Part shown: positions 15,875 through 23,825 of the stretch, in pieces
How the letters are laid out: the number at the start of each line of letters is the position of its first letter
Numbering within the stretch: the first letter of the stretch is position 1
NCBI GenBank assembly: GCA_035650215.1
Contig: DASRIC010000042.1
Coordinates: 1 to 64,000, forward strand
Source of the DNA: JACVRW01 sp035650215
GTDB lineage: Bacteria; Actinomycetota; Thermoleophilia; Solirubrobacterales; Thermoleophilaceae
Direction of reading: 5' to 3'
Length of the DNA stretch: 64,000 nt
Notes under the pieces: generated by a model
Seen by the model: only the letters and a program-made list of their open reading frames with translations
Database searches by the model: none
What the model was told of the DNA's origin: nothing
Position numbers and translations under genes: made by a program

Positions 15875-16746
15875 GCATCCTCGTCGATCGCGAGACGCGC
15901 CTGTGCGTGGCCGGCATCACCGGGCGTGAGGGCACCTTCCACGCGCTCAACAACAAGCGCTACGGCACCAACGTCGTGTCGGGCGTCACGCCAGGCAAGG
16001 CCGGGCAGCAGGTCGAGGGCATCCCGGTTTTCAACTCCTTCCGCCAGGCGGTCGAGGAGACGGACGCGAACGCCGCGATGGTGTTCGTGCCGGCCCGGTT
16101 CGCCGCCGACTCGATCCTCGAGGCCGCCGAGGCCGGGATCCGAACGATCATCGCGATCACGGAGGGGATTCCGGCGCACGACGAGCTGCGCGTCAGCACC
16201 CACCTGAGCCGGCTCGACGAGGTGCGGCTGATCGGCCCGAACTGCCCTGGCGTGCTCTCCCCCGGCAAGGCCAACGTGGGGATCATCCCGGCCGACTTCT
16301 TCAAGGAGGGCAACGTCGGGGTCGTCTCCCGCTCGGGCACGCTGACCTACCAGATCGGCAACGAGCTGGCGCAGGCCGGGTTCGGCAACTCGTCGATCGT
16401 GGGGATCGGCGGCGACCCGGTGCCCGGCTTGAGCTTCATCGACGTGCTCGAGCTGTTCGAGGCCGACGCGGAGACGAAGCTGGTCGTGATGAGCGGCGAG
16501 ATCGGGGGCTCGGCGGAGGAGGAGGCGGCGGAGTACATCGCGGACAACGTCTCCAAGCCGGTGGTCGCATACATCGCCGGCTTCACCGCGCCACCCGGCA
16601 AGACCATGGGCCACGCCGGCGCGATCGTGTCCGGGTCCAAGGGCACCGCGGCGGCCAAGGCCGAGGCGCTCGAAGCGGCCGGCGTCCGCGTCGGGCGCAC
16701 GCCCACCGAGGTGTCGGAGATCGTTATAGAGATCCTCGACGGCTGA
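15871..16746 (+). CDS. sucD: Succinyl-CoA ligase alpha subunit, or malate-CoA ligase homologue
   Basis: A 291-residue alpha subunit. The CoA-binding domain carries VAGITGREGTFHALNNKRYGT and GVTPGKAGQQVEGIPVFN, the LIGPNCPGVLSPGKANVGI loop is intact, and the phosphohistidine lies in KTMGHAGAIVSG near residue 248. It forms the catalytic pair with the beta subunit; the ATGA overlap supports equal expression. The same caution about malate-CoA ligase (MtkB) applies. Housekeeping SucCD is often unlinked to oxalate genes, so its place between two transporters in this operon argues for a special role in acyl-CoA recycling. Confidence 0.87.
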   Translation: MSILVDRETRLCVAGITGREGTFHALNNKRYGTNVVSGVTPGKAGQQVEGIPVFNSFRQAVEETDANAAMVFVPARFAADSILEAAEAGIRTIIAITEGIPAHDELRVSTHLSRLDEVRLIGPNCPGVLSPGKANVGIIPADFFKEGNVGVVSRSGTLTYQIGNELAQAGFGNSSIVGIGGDPVPGLSFIDVLELFEADAETKLVVMSGEIGGSAEEEAAEYIADNVSKPVVAYIAGFTAPPGKTMGHAGAIVSGSKGTAAAKAEALEAAGVRVGRTPTEVSEIVIEILDG

Positions 16747-16747
16747 G

Positions 16748-17908
16748 GTGGTGCTCGACGTCGATGACCCTGCCGGCGACTCGACGCGGCCCCGTCGCCG
16801 GGGGCTGGCCTCGTTCCTGCTGAGCGGGGACGGCTGGCCCTACGCGCTCGTCCCGTTCATCCCGCTCGCCGTCGGACTCGAGTTTGCACACGCGAACTCG
16901 GCGCTGATCTTCAGCACGTCCGCGATCGGGGTGATCCCGACCGCGGCCCTCATGGGGACGGCGACCGAGGAGCTCGCCGATCGGGCCGGCCCGGGCATCG
17001 GGGGTCTGCTCAACGTGACGTTCGGGAACCTGCCGGAGCTGCTGATCGCGTTCTTCGCGCTCCGCGCGGGACTGCAGGAGGTTGTCAAAGCTTCGATCAT
17101 CGGCTCGGTGCTCAGCAACGTGCTCCTGGTCCTCGGCGCGTCGATGTTGGTGGGAGGCATCGGGCGCGAGCGCCAGTTGTTCAGCGCGACGGCCGCGAGA
17201 TCTCAGGCGACGATGCTGATCCTTGCATCGGCGGCCCTCGTCATGCCCGCGGTCTTCCAGCTGGTCAAGGGAGGCGCCCTGCCGAATCCCGGCGCGGAGC
17301 TCGTGGGCTTCGCACACCCGGTCGAGGAGCTCTCCCTGACGGTGGCGATCGTTCTGCTGATCAGCTACGCCGGCGGTTTGTGGTTCTCGCTCGTCTCGCA
17401 CCGCGATCTGTTCAATCCGCCCGACGAGGCCGAGCCGGAGAGGGAACCGTGGAGCGTTCGGCGCTCGGTCGCCCTGCTGGCGATCGCCGGCCTCGCCGTC
17501 GGGCTGCTCTCGGAGATCCTCGTGGGGTCGATTGCCGAGACGGCCGAGTCCATCGGGCTGACCGAGTTCTTCATCGGCGCGGTGATCGTCGCGATCGTGG
17601 GGAACGCCGCCGAGCACTGGGTGGCCGTGTACGTGGCCGCAAAGGACAAGATGGACCTGGCCGTGAACATCGCCATCGGCTCGGCCGCCCAGGTCGCGCT
17701 GTTCGTCGGTCCGCTGCTGGTGGTCCTCTCCTTCTTCGTTGGACCGCAGCCGCTCTCGCTCGTGTTCAACGGCTTCGAGCTCGGCGCCCTCCTGCTGGCG
17801 GTGATCATCGTCAGCCACATCACCGGCGAGGGCCAGTCGACCTGGTTCGAGGGAATGATGCTGCTCGCCCTCTATGTCGTCGTGGCAGCGGCGTTCTTCT
17901 TCGGCTGA
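16748..17908 (+). CDS. Calcium/proton exchanger (CaCA family, Cax-like)
   Basis: A 386-residue protein with about eleven transmembrane segments and the two alpha-repeat motifs of the CaCA family: GTATEELADR with NVTFGNLPELLIAFFAL in the first half, and IVGNAAEHWVAVYVAAKDKMD in the second. The acidic residues in both are the Ca2+ ligands. It would export Ca2+ in exchange for protons. It sits one base after sucD in the same operon. A Ca2+ exporter beside oxalate-type genes makes sense if calcium oxalate is the carbon source, since uptake of each oxalate brings calcium stress. That link is inference. Confidence 0.85.
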   Translation: MVLDVDDPAGDSTRPRRRGLASFLLSGDGWPYALVPFIPLAVGLEFAHANSALIFSTSAIGVIPTAALMGTATEELADRAGPGIGGLLNVTFGNLPELLIAFFALRAGLQEVVKASIIGSVLSNVLLVLGASMLVGGIGRERQLFSATAARSQATMLILASAALVMPAVFQLVKGGALPNPGAELVGFAHPVEELSLTVAIVLLISYAGGLWFSLVSHRDLFNPPDEAEPEREPWSVRRSVALLAIAGLAVGLLSEILVGSIAETAESIGLTEFFIGAVIVAIVGNAAEHWVAVYVAAKDKMDLAVNIAIGSAAQVALFVGPLLVVLSFFVGPQPLSLVFNGFELGALLLAVIIVSHITGEGQSTWFEGMMLLALYVVVAAAFFFG

Positions 17909-17922
17909 CGACGGCCGGCACG

Positions 17923-18648
17923 GTGGATCTGCTCGCCGGTGGCCTCGTCGTTGCCGCGGCCTCGTTTCTCGGGGGTGTCACCGGCTTCGGATACTCCCTC
18001 GTCGCCACGCCGTTGCTGCTGCTGCTCGGCTTCGACCTGCCGTTCGTCGTCACCGTGAACCTGGCGCTCGCCTGCATAACGCGCGTGTCGGTGGCATACC
18101 GGTTCCGATCCGACGCGAGGCCCACCCGGGCTGCCGGCCTCATCGTCGGCAGCATCCCCGGACTCTGGCTCGGGGCCCTGGTGCTCACGACCGTGGACGA
18201 TTCCACGGTCAAGCTGTGCGCGGGGCTGATCGTGATGACCGCGGCCGTCCTGCTCTGGCGCGCTGTGACCCAGCCTCCCCCGCGGGAGCTGCCCGGAGCC
18301 CCTGTCGCGGCAGGGTTCGCCGGCGGCTTCCTGGGCGCGGCGACGTCGCTCAACGGCGTGGCTCCCGTCTTGCTCCTCGCGCGCGACAAGGCAGCGCCGC
18401 GCAGCGTCCTGGCGGACCTCGCGCTCTACTTCGTCGCGTCGAACGCGATCGGCCTCGTCGTTCTGGCCGCCACGGGAGCGCTCGAGAGCGACGCACTGTA
18501 TCCGGCCTTCCTGCTGTGGCTGCCCGGCTCGCTGGCGGCCAACTGGACGGGCACCGTGATCGGCCCGAGCTTGCCCGAAACCGCGTTCCGGCGGCTCACA
18601 CTCGCGGTGGTGTTCGCCGCCGGCGCGGTTACGGTGGTGACCGCCTAG
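17923..18648 (+). CDS. TauE/SafE-family membrane permease
   Basis: A 241-residue protein with seven or eight hydrophobic segments and the family pattern of two similar halves: FLGGVTGFGYSLVATPLLLLL near the start and GFAGGFLGAATSLNGVAPVLLLA in the middle. Members export sulfite, sulfoacetate or other organic anions. A GTG at 17923 lies 14 bases after the exchanger stop; a CTG overlapping that stop is an alternative. It is the last gene of the long operon and may move an organic anion. Confidence 0.75.
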   Translation: MDLLAGGLVVAAASFLGGVTGFGYSLVATPLLLLLGFDLPFVVTVNLALACITRVSVAYRFRSDARPTRAAGLIVGSIPGLWLGALVLTTVDDSTVKLCAGLIVMTAAVLLWRAVTQPPPRELPGAPVAAGFAGGFLGAATSLNGVAPVLLLARDKAAPRSVLADLALYFVASNAIGLVVLAATGALESDALYPAFLLWLPGSLAANWTGTVIGPSLPETAFRRLTLAVVFAAGAVTVVTA

Positions 18649-18652
18649 GTAT

Positions 18653-18775
18653 CTAGCGGCGGACGGCTCCCCACAGGCGCTTGAGCGCCCGTGTCGCCAT
18701 CCCGGCGCCACGCGATCCGAGGGCGCCCTTCGCGCCCCCCGAAAGCGGAGTGTTCGGACGATTCTGGTTGGTCAT
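18653..18775 (-). CDS. Possible 40-residue basic peptide
   Basis: A 41-codon frame on the minus strand between converging genes. It encodes a polar, Arg/Lys/Gly-rich peptide (starting MTNQNRPNTPLSGG, ending KRLWGAVRR) with no known motif. A weak AGGA lies about 10 bases upstream. It may be spurious. Confidence 0.2.
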   Translation of the reverse strand: MTNQNRPNTPLSGGAKGALGSRGAGMATRALKRLWGAVRR

Positions 18776-18890
18776 GAGACGTATCCTGTGGAACGGGTTC
18801 AACGATCAGAGGAGACGAGCCGGCCCCGCCTCCGGAGAGGCGTGGGAGGCCAGTCCCAGCCCCAACTATATCGACGCTCTTAGGCGACCC

Positions 18891-19601
18891 TCAGGCGTCG
18901 TAGCTGACGGTGAGGTCGCCCACACCGTCGATGTGACCGTCGAGCGTGTCGCCCGGCTCGACCCGGCCGACCCCCTTGGGCGTCCCGGTCATGATGAGGT
19001 CGCCGGGACGCAGCGCGACGAGCGTGCTCAGGAAGCTGATCGTCTCTGGGACCTTCCAGATCTGCTGGTCGAGATCGCCCTCCTGGCGCGGCTCACCGTT
19101 GATTCGAAGCCAGACGGCTCCCTTGGCCGGGTGGCCGATGTCCTCCACGGCGCGGATCGCGCTGATGGGCGCGGACCGGTCGAAGCCCTTGGCCATGTCC
19201 CATGGGCGGCCCATCTTCTTGGCCTCCGCCTGCAGGTCGCGGCGCGTCATGTCCAGGCCCACCGCGTACCCGAAGACGTGGTCGAGCGCCCGCTCCACCG
19301 GGATGTCGTGGCCGCCCTCGGCAAGCGCCACCACCAGCTCGATCTCGTGATGCAGGTCCTGCGTCTTCGTCGGGAACGGCAGCGTGCCCGGCGGCACCAC
19401 CGCGTCGGCGGGCTTCATGAAGAAGAACGGAGGCTCGCGGTTCGGGTCGTGTCCCATCTCCACGGCGTGCTCGGCGTAGTTGCGCCCGACGCAGAACACC
19501 CGGGCCACGGGGAAGACCTCGTCCGATCCCGCCAGGGCGACGGCGGACACGGGAGGCGGCGCGATGGCGTAGCCGACCGACCGGTCAACGGCTGGACGCA
19601 T
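18891..19601 (-). CDS. Fumarylacetoacetate hydrolase-family protein
   Basis: A 236-residue protein. It has the family signature VFCVGRNYAEHAVEMGHDPN near residue 35, PFFFMKPADAVV, the metal-binding HHEIELVVALAE (Glu/Glu ligands), YAVGLDMTRRDLQ, and LMTG-type LRPGDLIMTGTPKGVG near the end. Members hydrolyse or decarboxylate acyl-pyruvates (fumarylpyruvate, oxaloacetate tautomers). The ATG at 19601 overlaps the ABC permease stop by 17 bases, so it is the last gene of the importer operon and may act on the imported compound or its breakdown product. Substrate unknown. Cytoplasmic. Confidence 0.83.
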   Translation of the reverse strand: MRPAVDRSVGYAIAPPPVSAVALAGSDEVFPVARVFCVGRNYAEHAVEMGHDPNREPPFFFMKPADAVVPPGTLPFPTKTQDLHHEIELVVALAEGGHDIPVERALDHVFGYAVGLDMTRRDLQAEAKKMGRPWDMAKGFDRSAPISAIRAVEDIGHPAKGAVWLRINGEPRQEGDLDQQIWKVPETISFLSTLVALRPGDLIMTGTPKGVGRVEPGDTLDGHIDGVGDLTVSYDA

Positions 19602-20337
19602 ACAACGCCACCTTTCGTTCGAAGTAGGCGACCGTCTCCGAGGCCAGGAAGGCGAATGCGAACACAATGATCAGGAGGGCCCAGAACTCCGGCATTAGGA
19701 AGTTCCGGGAGTAGAGCTCGAACAGGTAGCCGACCCCGAGCACCGCGATCAGAAGCTGACCGATGATCACGCCCTTCATGCCGCGGATCAGCCCGAGGCG
19801 GATGCCGGCGAGCAGCTCGGGCAATGCCGCCCGGAAGACGATCTGCGAGTACAGAATCCGCTTCGTGGCGCCGAACGAGCGGCCCATCTCGACCAGCGAG
19901 GGGTTGACCCGCTCCACCCCGACCTGGGTGTCGAGCGCGATCACCCAGACCGAGAAGAGGAACACGGTCACGATCATCGTCTCGAGGCCGAAACCGAGAA
20001 GCGCCATCAGCGCGGGCACGACGGCGGTCAGCGGCGAGCTCTCGAAGATATTCACCCACATCCCCATCACGGACCCGACCGCGCGGCTCGTGCCCATCAG
20101 AATGCCGACGCCGATTCCAATGGCGAAGGACAGCGCCATTCCGATCAGGAACGCCTCCAGGGTGATCCACGCAGCCTCCGCGAACGTCTCGGACGAGACG
20201 ACCTCCGGGAAGGCGGCGATCACCTCGCTGAACGGCGGGAGCAGCGACACCAGCCCGAGCTGCCCGACGACCTCCCAGATCGCGAACCACACCAGCAGCG
20301 AGAACGCCATCGGGATCCGGTGACCACGCAGCTCCAC
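19585..20337 (-). CDS. ABC transporter permease (NitT/TauT type), second copy
   Basis: A 250-residue permease with about six membrane segments. The EAA loop reads EMGRSFGATKRILYSQIVFRAALPELLAGIRLGL, the contact site for the ATPase. It resembles SsuC/TauC permeases for alkanesulfonates, taurine, nitrate or thiamine precursors. It starts at a GTG immediately after the ATPase stop. This operon has two different permeases, so the transmembrane channel is probably a heterodimer, unlike the homodimer of Ssu or Tau. Confidence 0.85.
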   Translation of the reverse strand: MELRGHRIPMAFSLLVWFAIWEVVGQLGLVSLLPPFSEVIAAFPEVVSSETFAEAAWITLEAFLIGMALSFAIGIGVGILMGTSRAVGSVMGMWVNIFESSPLTAVVPALMALLGFGLETMIVTVFLFSVWVIALDTQVGVERVNPSLVEMGRSFGATKRILYSQIVFRAALPELLAGIRLGLIRGMKGVIIGQLLIAVLGVGYLFELYSRNFLMPEFWALLIIVFAFAFLASETVAYFERKVALYASSR

Positions 20338-20338
20338 G

Positions 20339-21160
20339 TCAGCGCTCCAGGTAGTCGCGGAGCTCGTGCCAGATCTGCTCGACCCAGTCGAGGTAGGCGG
20401 GGTCGCGCCGGATGTCGTCGGAGCCGGCCCCGCGGTCGATCCCCGGGCGTACCACCTTCGACACGCTCGACGGGCCCCGGGTCAGGATCACGACCTGGTC
20501 GGAGACGTAGACGGCCTCCTCGATCGAGTGGGTCACGAAGATCACGGTCTTGCTCTCTTCGCTGAGCAGCCGCAGGAGGTCCTCCTGGAACTGGCGGCGG
20601 ATCTGCTCGTCGACCGACGCGAAGGGCTCGTCCATCAGCAGGATGTCAGCGTCGACCGCCAGGGCTCTGGCGAGGCCGACGCGTTGCCGCATCCCACCGG
20701 AGAGCTGGTGGGGATAGGAGTCCTCGAATCCCGCCAGGCCCACCTTGTCGACGTACGCCCGCGCGGTTTCCTCGCGCTCCTTGCGATCCACCCCACGCAG
20801 CTCCAGACCGAAGGCGACGTTGCGGAGCACCGTGGCCCACGGCATCAGGGCGAAGTCCTGGAACACGAACGCCCGATCGGGCCCGGGCCCCGTCACCGGG
20901 ACGCCGTCGACCTCGACCGACCCAGACGTCGCGTCGATCAGTCCCCCGACGATCTTCAGCGTGGTGGTCTTCCCGCACCCGCTGGGGCCGATGATGCTGG
21001 TGAGCTCGCCCCTGGGCACGTCGAAGGTGAGTCCGCCCAGCGCGCGCACGCCGCCGGAAAACTCCTTGGTGAGCTCGACGATGCGCACGGCAGGCTCCCG
21101 GCCATCCCCCGACGGGGCGCCCACGCCGGGATCCGAGGTGATGCTCGCCCTACCGGTCAT
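20339..21160 (-). CDS. ABC transporter ATP-binding protein (NitT/TauT type)
   Basis: A 273-residue ATPase. Walker A is GPSGCGKTTTLKIVGG, the Q-loop is FVFQDFALMPWATV, the signature is QLSGGMRQRVGLARAL, Walker B is ILLMDEPFASVD, and the H-loop His lies in IFVTHSIEEAVY. The MPW after the Q-loop is typical of the SsuB/TauB/NrtD group. The first 30 residues are a polar extension. The ATG overlaps the upstream permease stop (ATGA). Confidence 0.9.
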   Translation of the reverse strand: MTGRASITSDPGVGAPSGDGREPAVRIVELTKEFSGGVRALGGLTFDVPRGELTSIIGPSGCGKTTTLKIVGGLIDATSGSVEVDGVPVTGPGPDRAFVFQDFALMPWATVLRNVAFGLELRGVDRKEREETARAYVDKVGLAGFEDSYPHQLSGGMRQRVGLARALAVDADILLMDEPFASVDEQIRRQFQEDLLRLLSEESKTVIFVTHSIEEAVYVSDQVVILTRGPSSVSKVVRPGIDRGAGSDDIRRDPAYLDWVEQIWHELRDYLER

Positions 21161-21966
21161 AGCGCCCTCAACTCGGGGCGGAAGAGGCGCCGCTCCAGGT
21201 TCTGCAGCAGCGTGACGCTGATGCTCGCGACCAGGATGATGGACAGGATGACGGCGAACATCTGGGCATACTCGGCGCTCGACCGGTAAAAAGTGATCAG
21301 GTCGCCGACGCCGGTCGGGGTGATGATGAGCTCGGCGAGCACGGCGCCGGTGAATCCCTGGGCCAGGCCGAGCCGCAGCCCCGCGAAGATCAGGCCGCTG
21401 CCCGCCGGGATGACCACCTTCCAGATCCGCTGCCAGCGGCTCGCCAGGAAGGCATTGCTCATCTCCACCAGCGAGCGCGGGGTGTTGGCGATGCCGCGGT
21501 AGGAGTTGAGCACGATCACGGGTGCGCTGAGCAGCACGACGGCGAACACCTTGGCCGTGAAGCCGATCCCGTAGACGAACGTGATCAGCGGGATGATCGC
21601 CGCCGACGGCGAGGCCTGCAGCACGATGAACACGGGCAGGCCCAGCCACTCGGCTCGCGGGGAGAGGCCCATGACGACGCCGGCGAAAACGCCGCCTACG
21701 GCTGTGAGCAGCACGCCCACGATCAGGGGTCCGGCGGTCTCGGCATATGCCTCGGCGAGGGTGCCGTCGACCAGCATCTCCCCGAGAGCGGCGAGCGTCT
21801 CGGTGCAGCTGGGAAAGGCCACGTTCACGGGGATCCGGCCGGCCCACTCCCACAGTCCGAGCACGAACAGGATCGACGCCCCGCGCAGCAGCCACGGACT
21901 GCTCAGCCGCGCCGCCGCGCGGCGAGACGCCGTGCGTCCGACCCGGATCCCGGCCGATGCGGCCAC
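21157..21966 (-). CDS. ABC transporter permease (NitT/TauT type), first copy
   Basis: A 269-residue permease with six membrane segments after a basic N-terminal stretch. Its EAA loop reads EMSNAFLASRWQRIWKVVIPAGSGLIFAGLRLGLA. It pairs with the ATPase downstream and probably with the second permease. The GTG lies two bases after the stop of the binding-protein gene. Substrate class is not resolved by sequence. Confidence 0.87.
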   Translation of the reverse strand: MAASAGIRVGRTASRRAAARLSSPWLLRGASILFVLGLWEWAGRIPVNVAFPSCTETLAALGEMLVDGTLAEAYAETAGPLIVGVLLTAVGGVFAGVVMGLSPRAEWLGLPVFIVLQASPSAAIIPLITFVYGIGFTAKVFAVVLLSAPVIVLNSYRGIANTPRSLVEMSNAFLASRWQRIWKVVIPAGSGLIFAGLRLGLAQGFTGAVLAELIITPTGVGDLITFYRSSAEYAQMFAVILSIILVASISVTLLQNLERRLFRPELRAL

Positions 21967-21968
21967 CG

Positions 21969-22979
21969 TCAGCTGCCCGATCCCTTGGCCGAGCTCACCG
22001 CGTTCTCGAGCGGCTCGAGGCTCCAGAAGTCCTCGACCTGGAGGTCCGCCGGGTCGCCCTCGAGCTGCTCAGCCGCGTTGTAGAACTCGAAGTCCTCCTT
22101 CGCGGCCTGCTCGCCGCCGCAGTCCTCGGTGAAGAGGCCTTCCTCGGCAGCCTGCTCGTAGTAGGGCAGCAGCTCCTTCTCGAGGTCGGCCGGCAGGTCG
22201 GGCAGCAGCCCGAGGCGCTCGCGCTCCTCGACCACGAACTTGGGGTCCTTGACCATGGACTGCCAGACGGTGAGGATCTCCTCGAGCAGGACCTGGAGGG
22301 ACTCCGGGTTCTCCTCCATCCATGCGGTGTTGCCGAACAGCACCTCGTCGCTCGCCTCGGACTCGGGTGTCGGAAGGTCGTGGAACTTGCCCGGCGACTT
22401 GGACATGACGAAGTTCCTGTTCGGGATGTCGAGCACGGCGGCCTTGACGTTGCCCCGCTCCAACGCCGTCGCGCGGACCTCGGCGCCCGGCACGTAGCTG
22501 ATCTCGCCGAACTCGATGCCCTCCTCCTCCTCGATGATGCGAGCGAGAGCCTCGGTCGTCGAGCCGCGGGAGTGCACGGTGAAGGTCTCGCCGTCGAGCG
22601 ACTGCCAGTCGGGATAGGCGGCCTTGTCGGCCACCGCGAAGAAGCGAATCCGCTGCAGCTGGCAGACGATCCGGAGCGGAGCCCCGGACTTCTGGATCAG
22701 TCCATATGGCGCGCCGAGCCCCACATCGGCCTGCCCGCCGACCACGGCCTGGTTGGCGAGGTCCTCGTCTGCGAGCTCGACCAGCTCGACGTCGATGCCG
22801 CGCTTGCGCACCCGCTCCATGGCGATGAACAGGGCGAGCGTCTCGACGGACTCGATGTCGCCGAGAGCGACCCGGATCTTGCCGCCACCTTCCGCTCCCG
22901 CTCCCGCGCCCCCGTCGTCGTCGCCGCACGCCGTGACCAGCAGCGCCAGAATCGCAACGAGTGCCCACACCCTCTTCAT
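21969..22979 (-). CDS. ABC transporter substrate-binding lipoprotein (NMT1/SsuA type)
   Basis: A 336-residue protein that begins with a lipoprotein signal: basic MKR, a hydrophobic stretch and the lipobox LVTAC with the lipidated Cys at residue 18, followed by a Gly/Asp-rich linker. The mature part has the periplasmic-binding fold of the NMT1/SsuA group (IRVALGDIESVETLALFIAM, then NQAVVGGQADVGLGAPYGL). It would capture the substrate at the outer face of the membrane. It is the first gene of the importer operon, 103 bp from the divergent GntR gene. Ligand unknown; the hydrolase at the operon end hints at an oxo- or aromatic-acid. Confidence 0.85.
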   Translation of the reverse strand: MKRVWALVAILALLVTACGDDDGGAGAGAEGGGKIRVALGDIESVETLALFIAMERVRKRGIDVELVELADEDLANQAVVGGQADVGLGAPYGLIQKSGAPLRIVCQLQRIRFFAVADKAAYPDWQSLDGETFTVHSRGSTTEALARIIEEEEGIEFGEISYVPGAEVRATALERGNVKAAVLDIPNRNFVMSKSPGKFHDLPTPESEASDEVLFGNTAWMEENPESLQVLLEEILTVWQSMVKDPKFVVEERERLGLLPDLPADLEKELLPYYEQAAEEGLFTEDCGGEQAAKEDFEFYNAAEQLEGDPADLQVEDFWSLEPLENAVSSAKGSGS

Positions 22980-23015
22980 CACAGCTCCCCTTCGTTTACT
23001 CCCACGGAGAGACGG

Positions 23016-23030
23016 ACATATCAGATATGT
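23016..23030. promoter_or_regulatory. Perfect 15-bp palindromic operator
   Basis: ACATATC-A-GATATGT is a perfect inverted repeat of seven bases around one central base. It lies 36 bases before the binding-protein start and 52 before the GntR start, and is AT-rich in a very GC-rich region. Placement and symmetry fit the binding site of the FCD-type GntR regulator encoded next to it, controlling both directions. Confidence 0.72.
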
Positions 23031-23082
23031 TCCGCCCCATGCCGCTTCCCTACCCGCAGTCTCGACCGAGGAAACCCGGCCC

Positions 23083-23760
23083 ATGTCCGACCTGAAATCG
23101 CGCGCGATCTACGTGGCTCTCCGGGAGCGGATCCTGTCCAACGACATCGCCCCCGGCACGCGCCTGGTGATGCGCGACGTCGCGAATCAGTACGAGGCCA
23201 GCGACATCCCGGTCCGCGAGGCGCTGCGCATGCTCGAACGGGACGGCCTGGTCGAAACCGCCCCATACCGCGGCGCGCGAGTAACCACGCTCACGACCAA
23301 GGAGGTCGAGGAGACCTACTTCGTCCGCTCGCACCTCGAAAGCATCGCCACCGGGCTCGCCGCCGAACGCATCACCGCCGCCGAGCTGGAGCAGCTCGAG
23401 CTGCTCATGGTGGAGATGAGGGCGGCCGTCGAGGCACAGGACGGCCCGAGATTCTCCGACCTCAATCTCGAGTTTCACCGCACGATCGTGGCCAGCTGCG
23501 GGAACGACATGCTGCGTGAGCTGACGATGGACATCTGGCGGCGCCATTCCGGCTTCCAGCGGGTGTTTCGGATGATGCCCGAGCGAATCGCGATCTCACA
23601 GCGGGAGCACGAGGGCATCATGGCCGCGCTCCACGACCACGACCCCGAGCGGGCAGCCGGTCTCGCGCTGCTGCACAAGCAGTCCGTCCGCGACTCCGTG
23701 AGCGCGCTCGTCGAGCGGGCCGGCGAATCTCGTCGTGCGGAACGCGATCTCGCGTACTAG
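23083..23760 (+). CDS. GntR-family regulator with FCD domain
   Basis: A 225-residue protein. The winged helix occupies residues 5-70 (RERILSNDIAPGTRLVMRDV, then EASDIPVREALRMLERDGLVETAPYRGARV). The FCD domain spans 80-210, with FHRTIVASCGNDML and SQREHEGIMAAL holding the expected His ligands. It is divergent from the ABC importer and adjacent to a perfect palindrome, so it most likely controls the importer and itself in response to an organic acid. The same-strand formate dehydrogenase starts 65 bp after its stop and could be co-transcribed. Confidence 0.87.
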   Translation: MSDLKSRAIYVALRERILSNDIAPGTRLVMRDVANQYEASDIPVREALRMLERDGLVETAPYRGARVTTLTTKEVEETYFVRSHLESIATGLAAERITAAELEQLELLMVEMRAAVEAQDGPRFSDLNLEFHRTIVASCGNDMLRELTMDIWRRHSGFQRVFRMMPERIAISQREHEGIMAALHDHDPERAAGLALLHKQSVRDSVSALVERAGESRRAERDLAY

Positions 23761-23825
23761 CGATGGCTTGAACGGGGTAGGTGTAATGCGAGCCCGACGC
23801 CGTCTGAGGAGGGAGTGAACCGATC

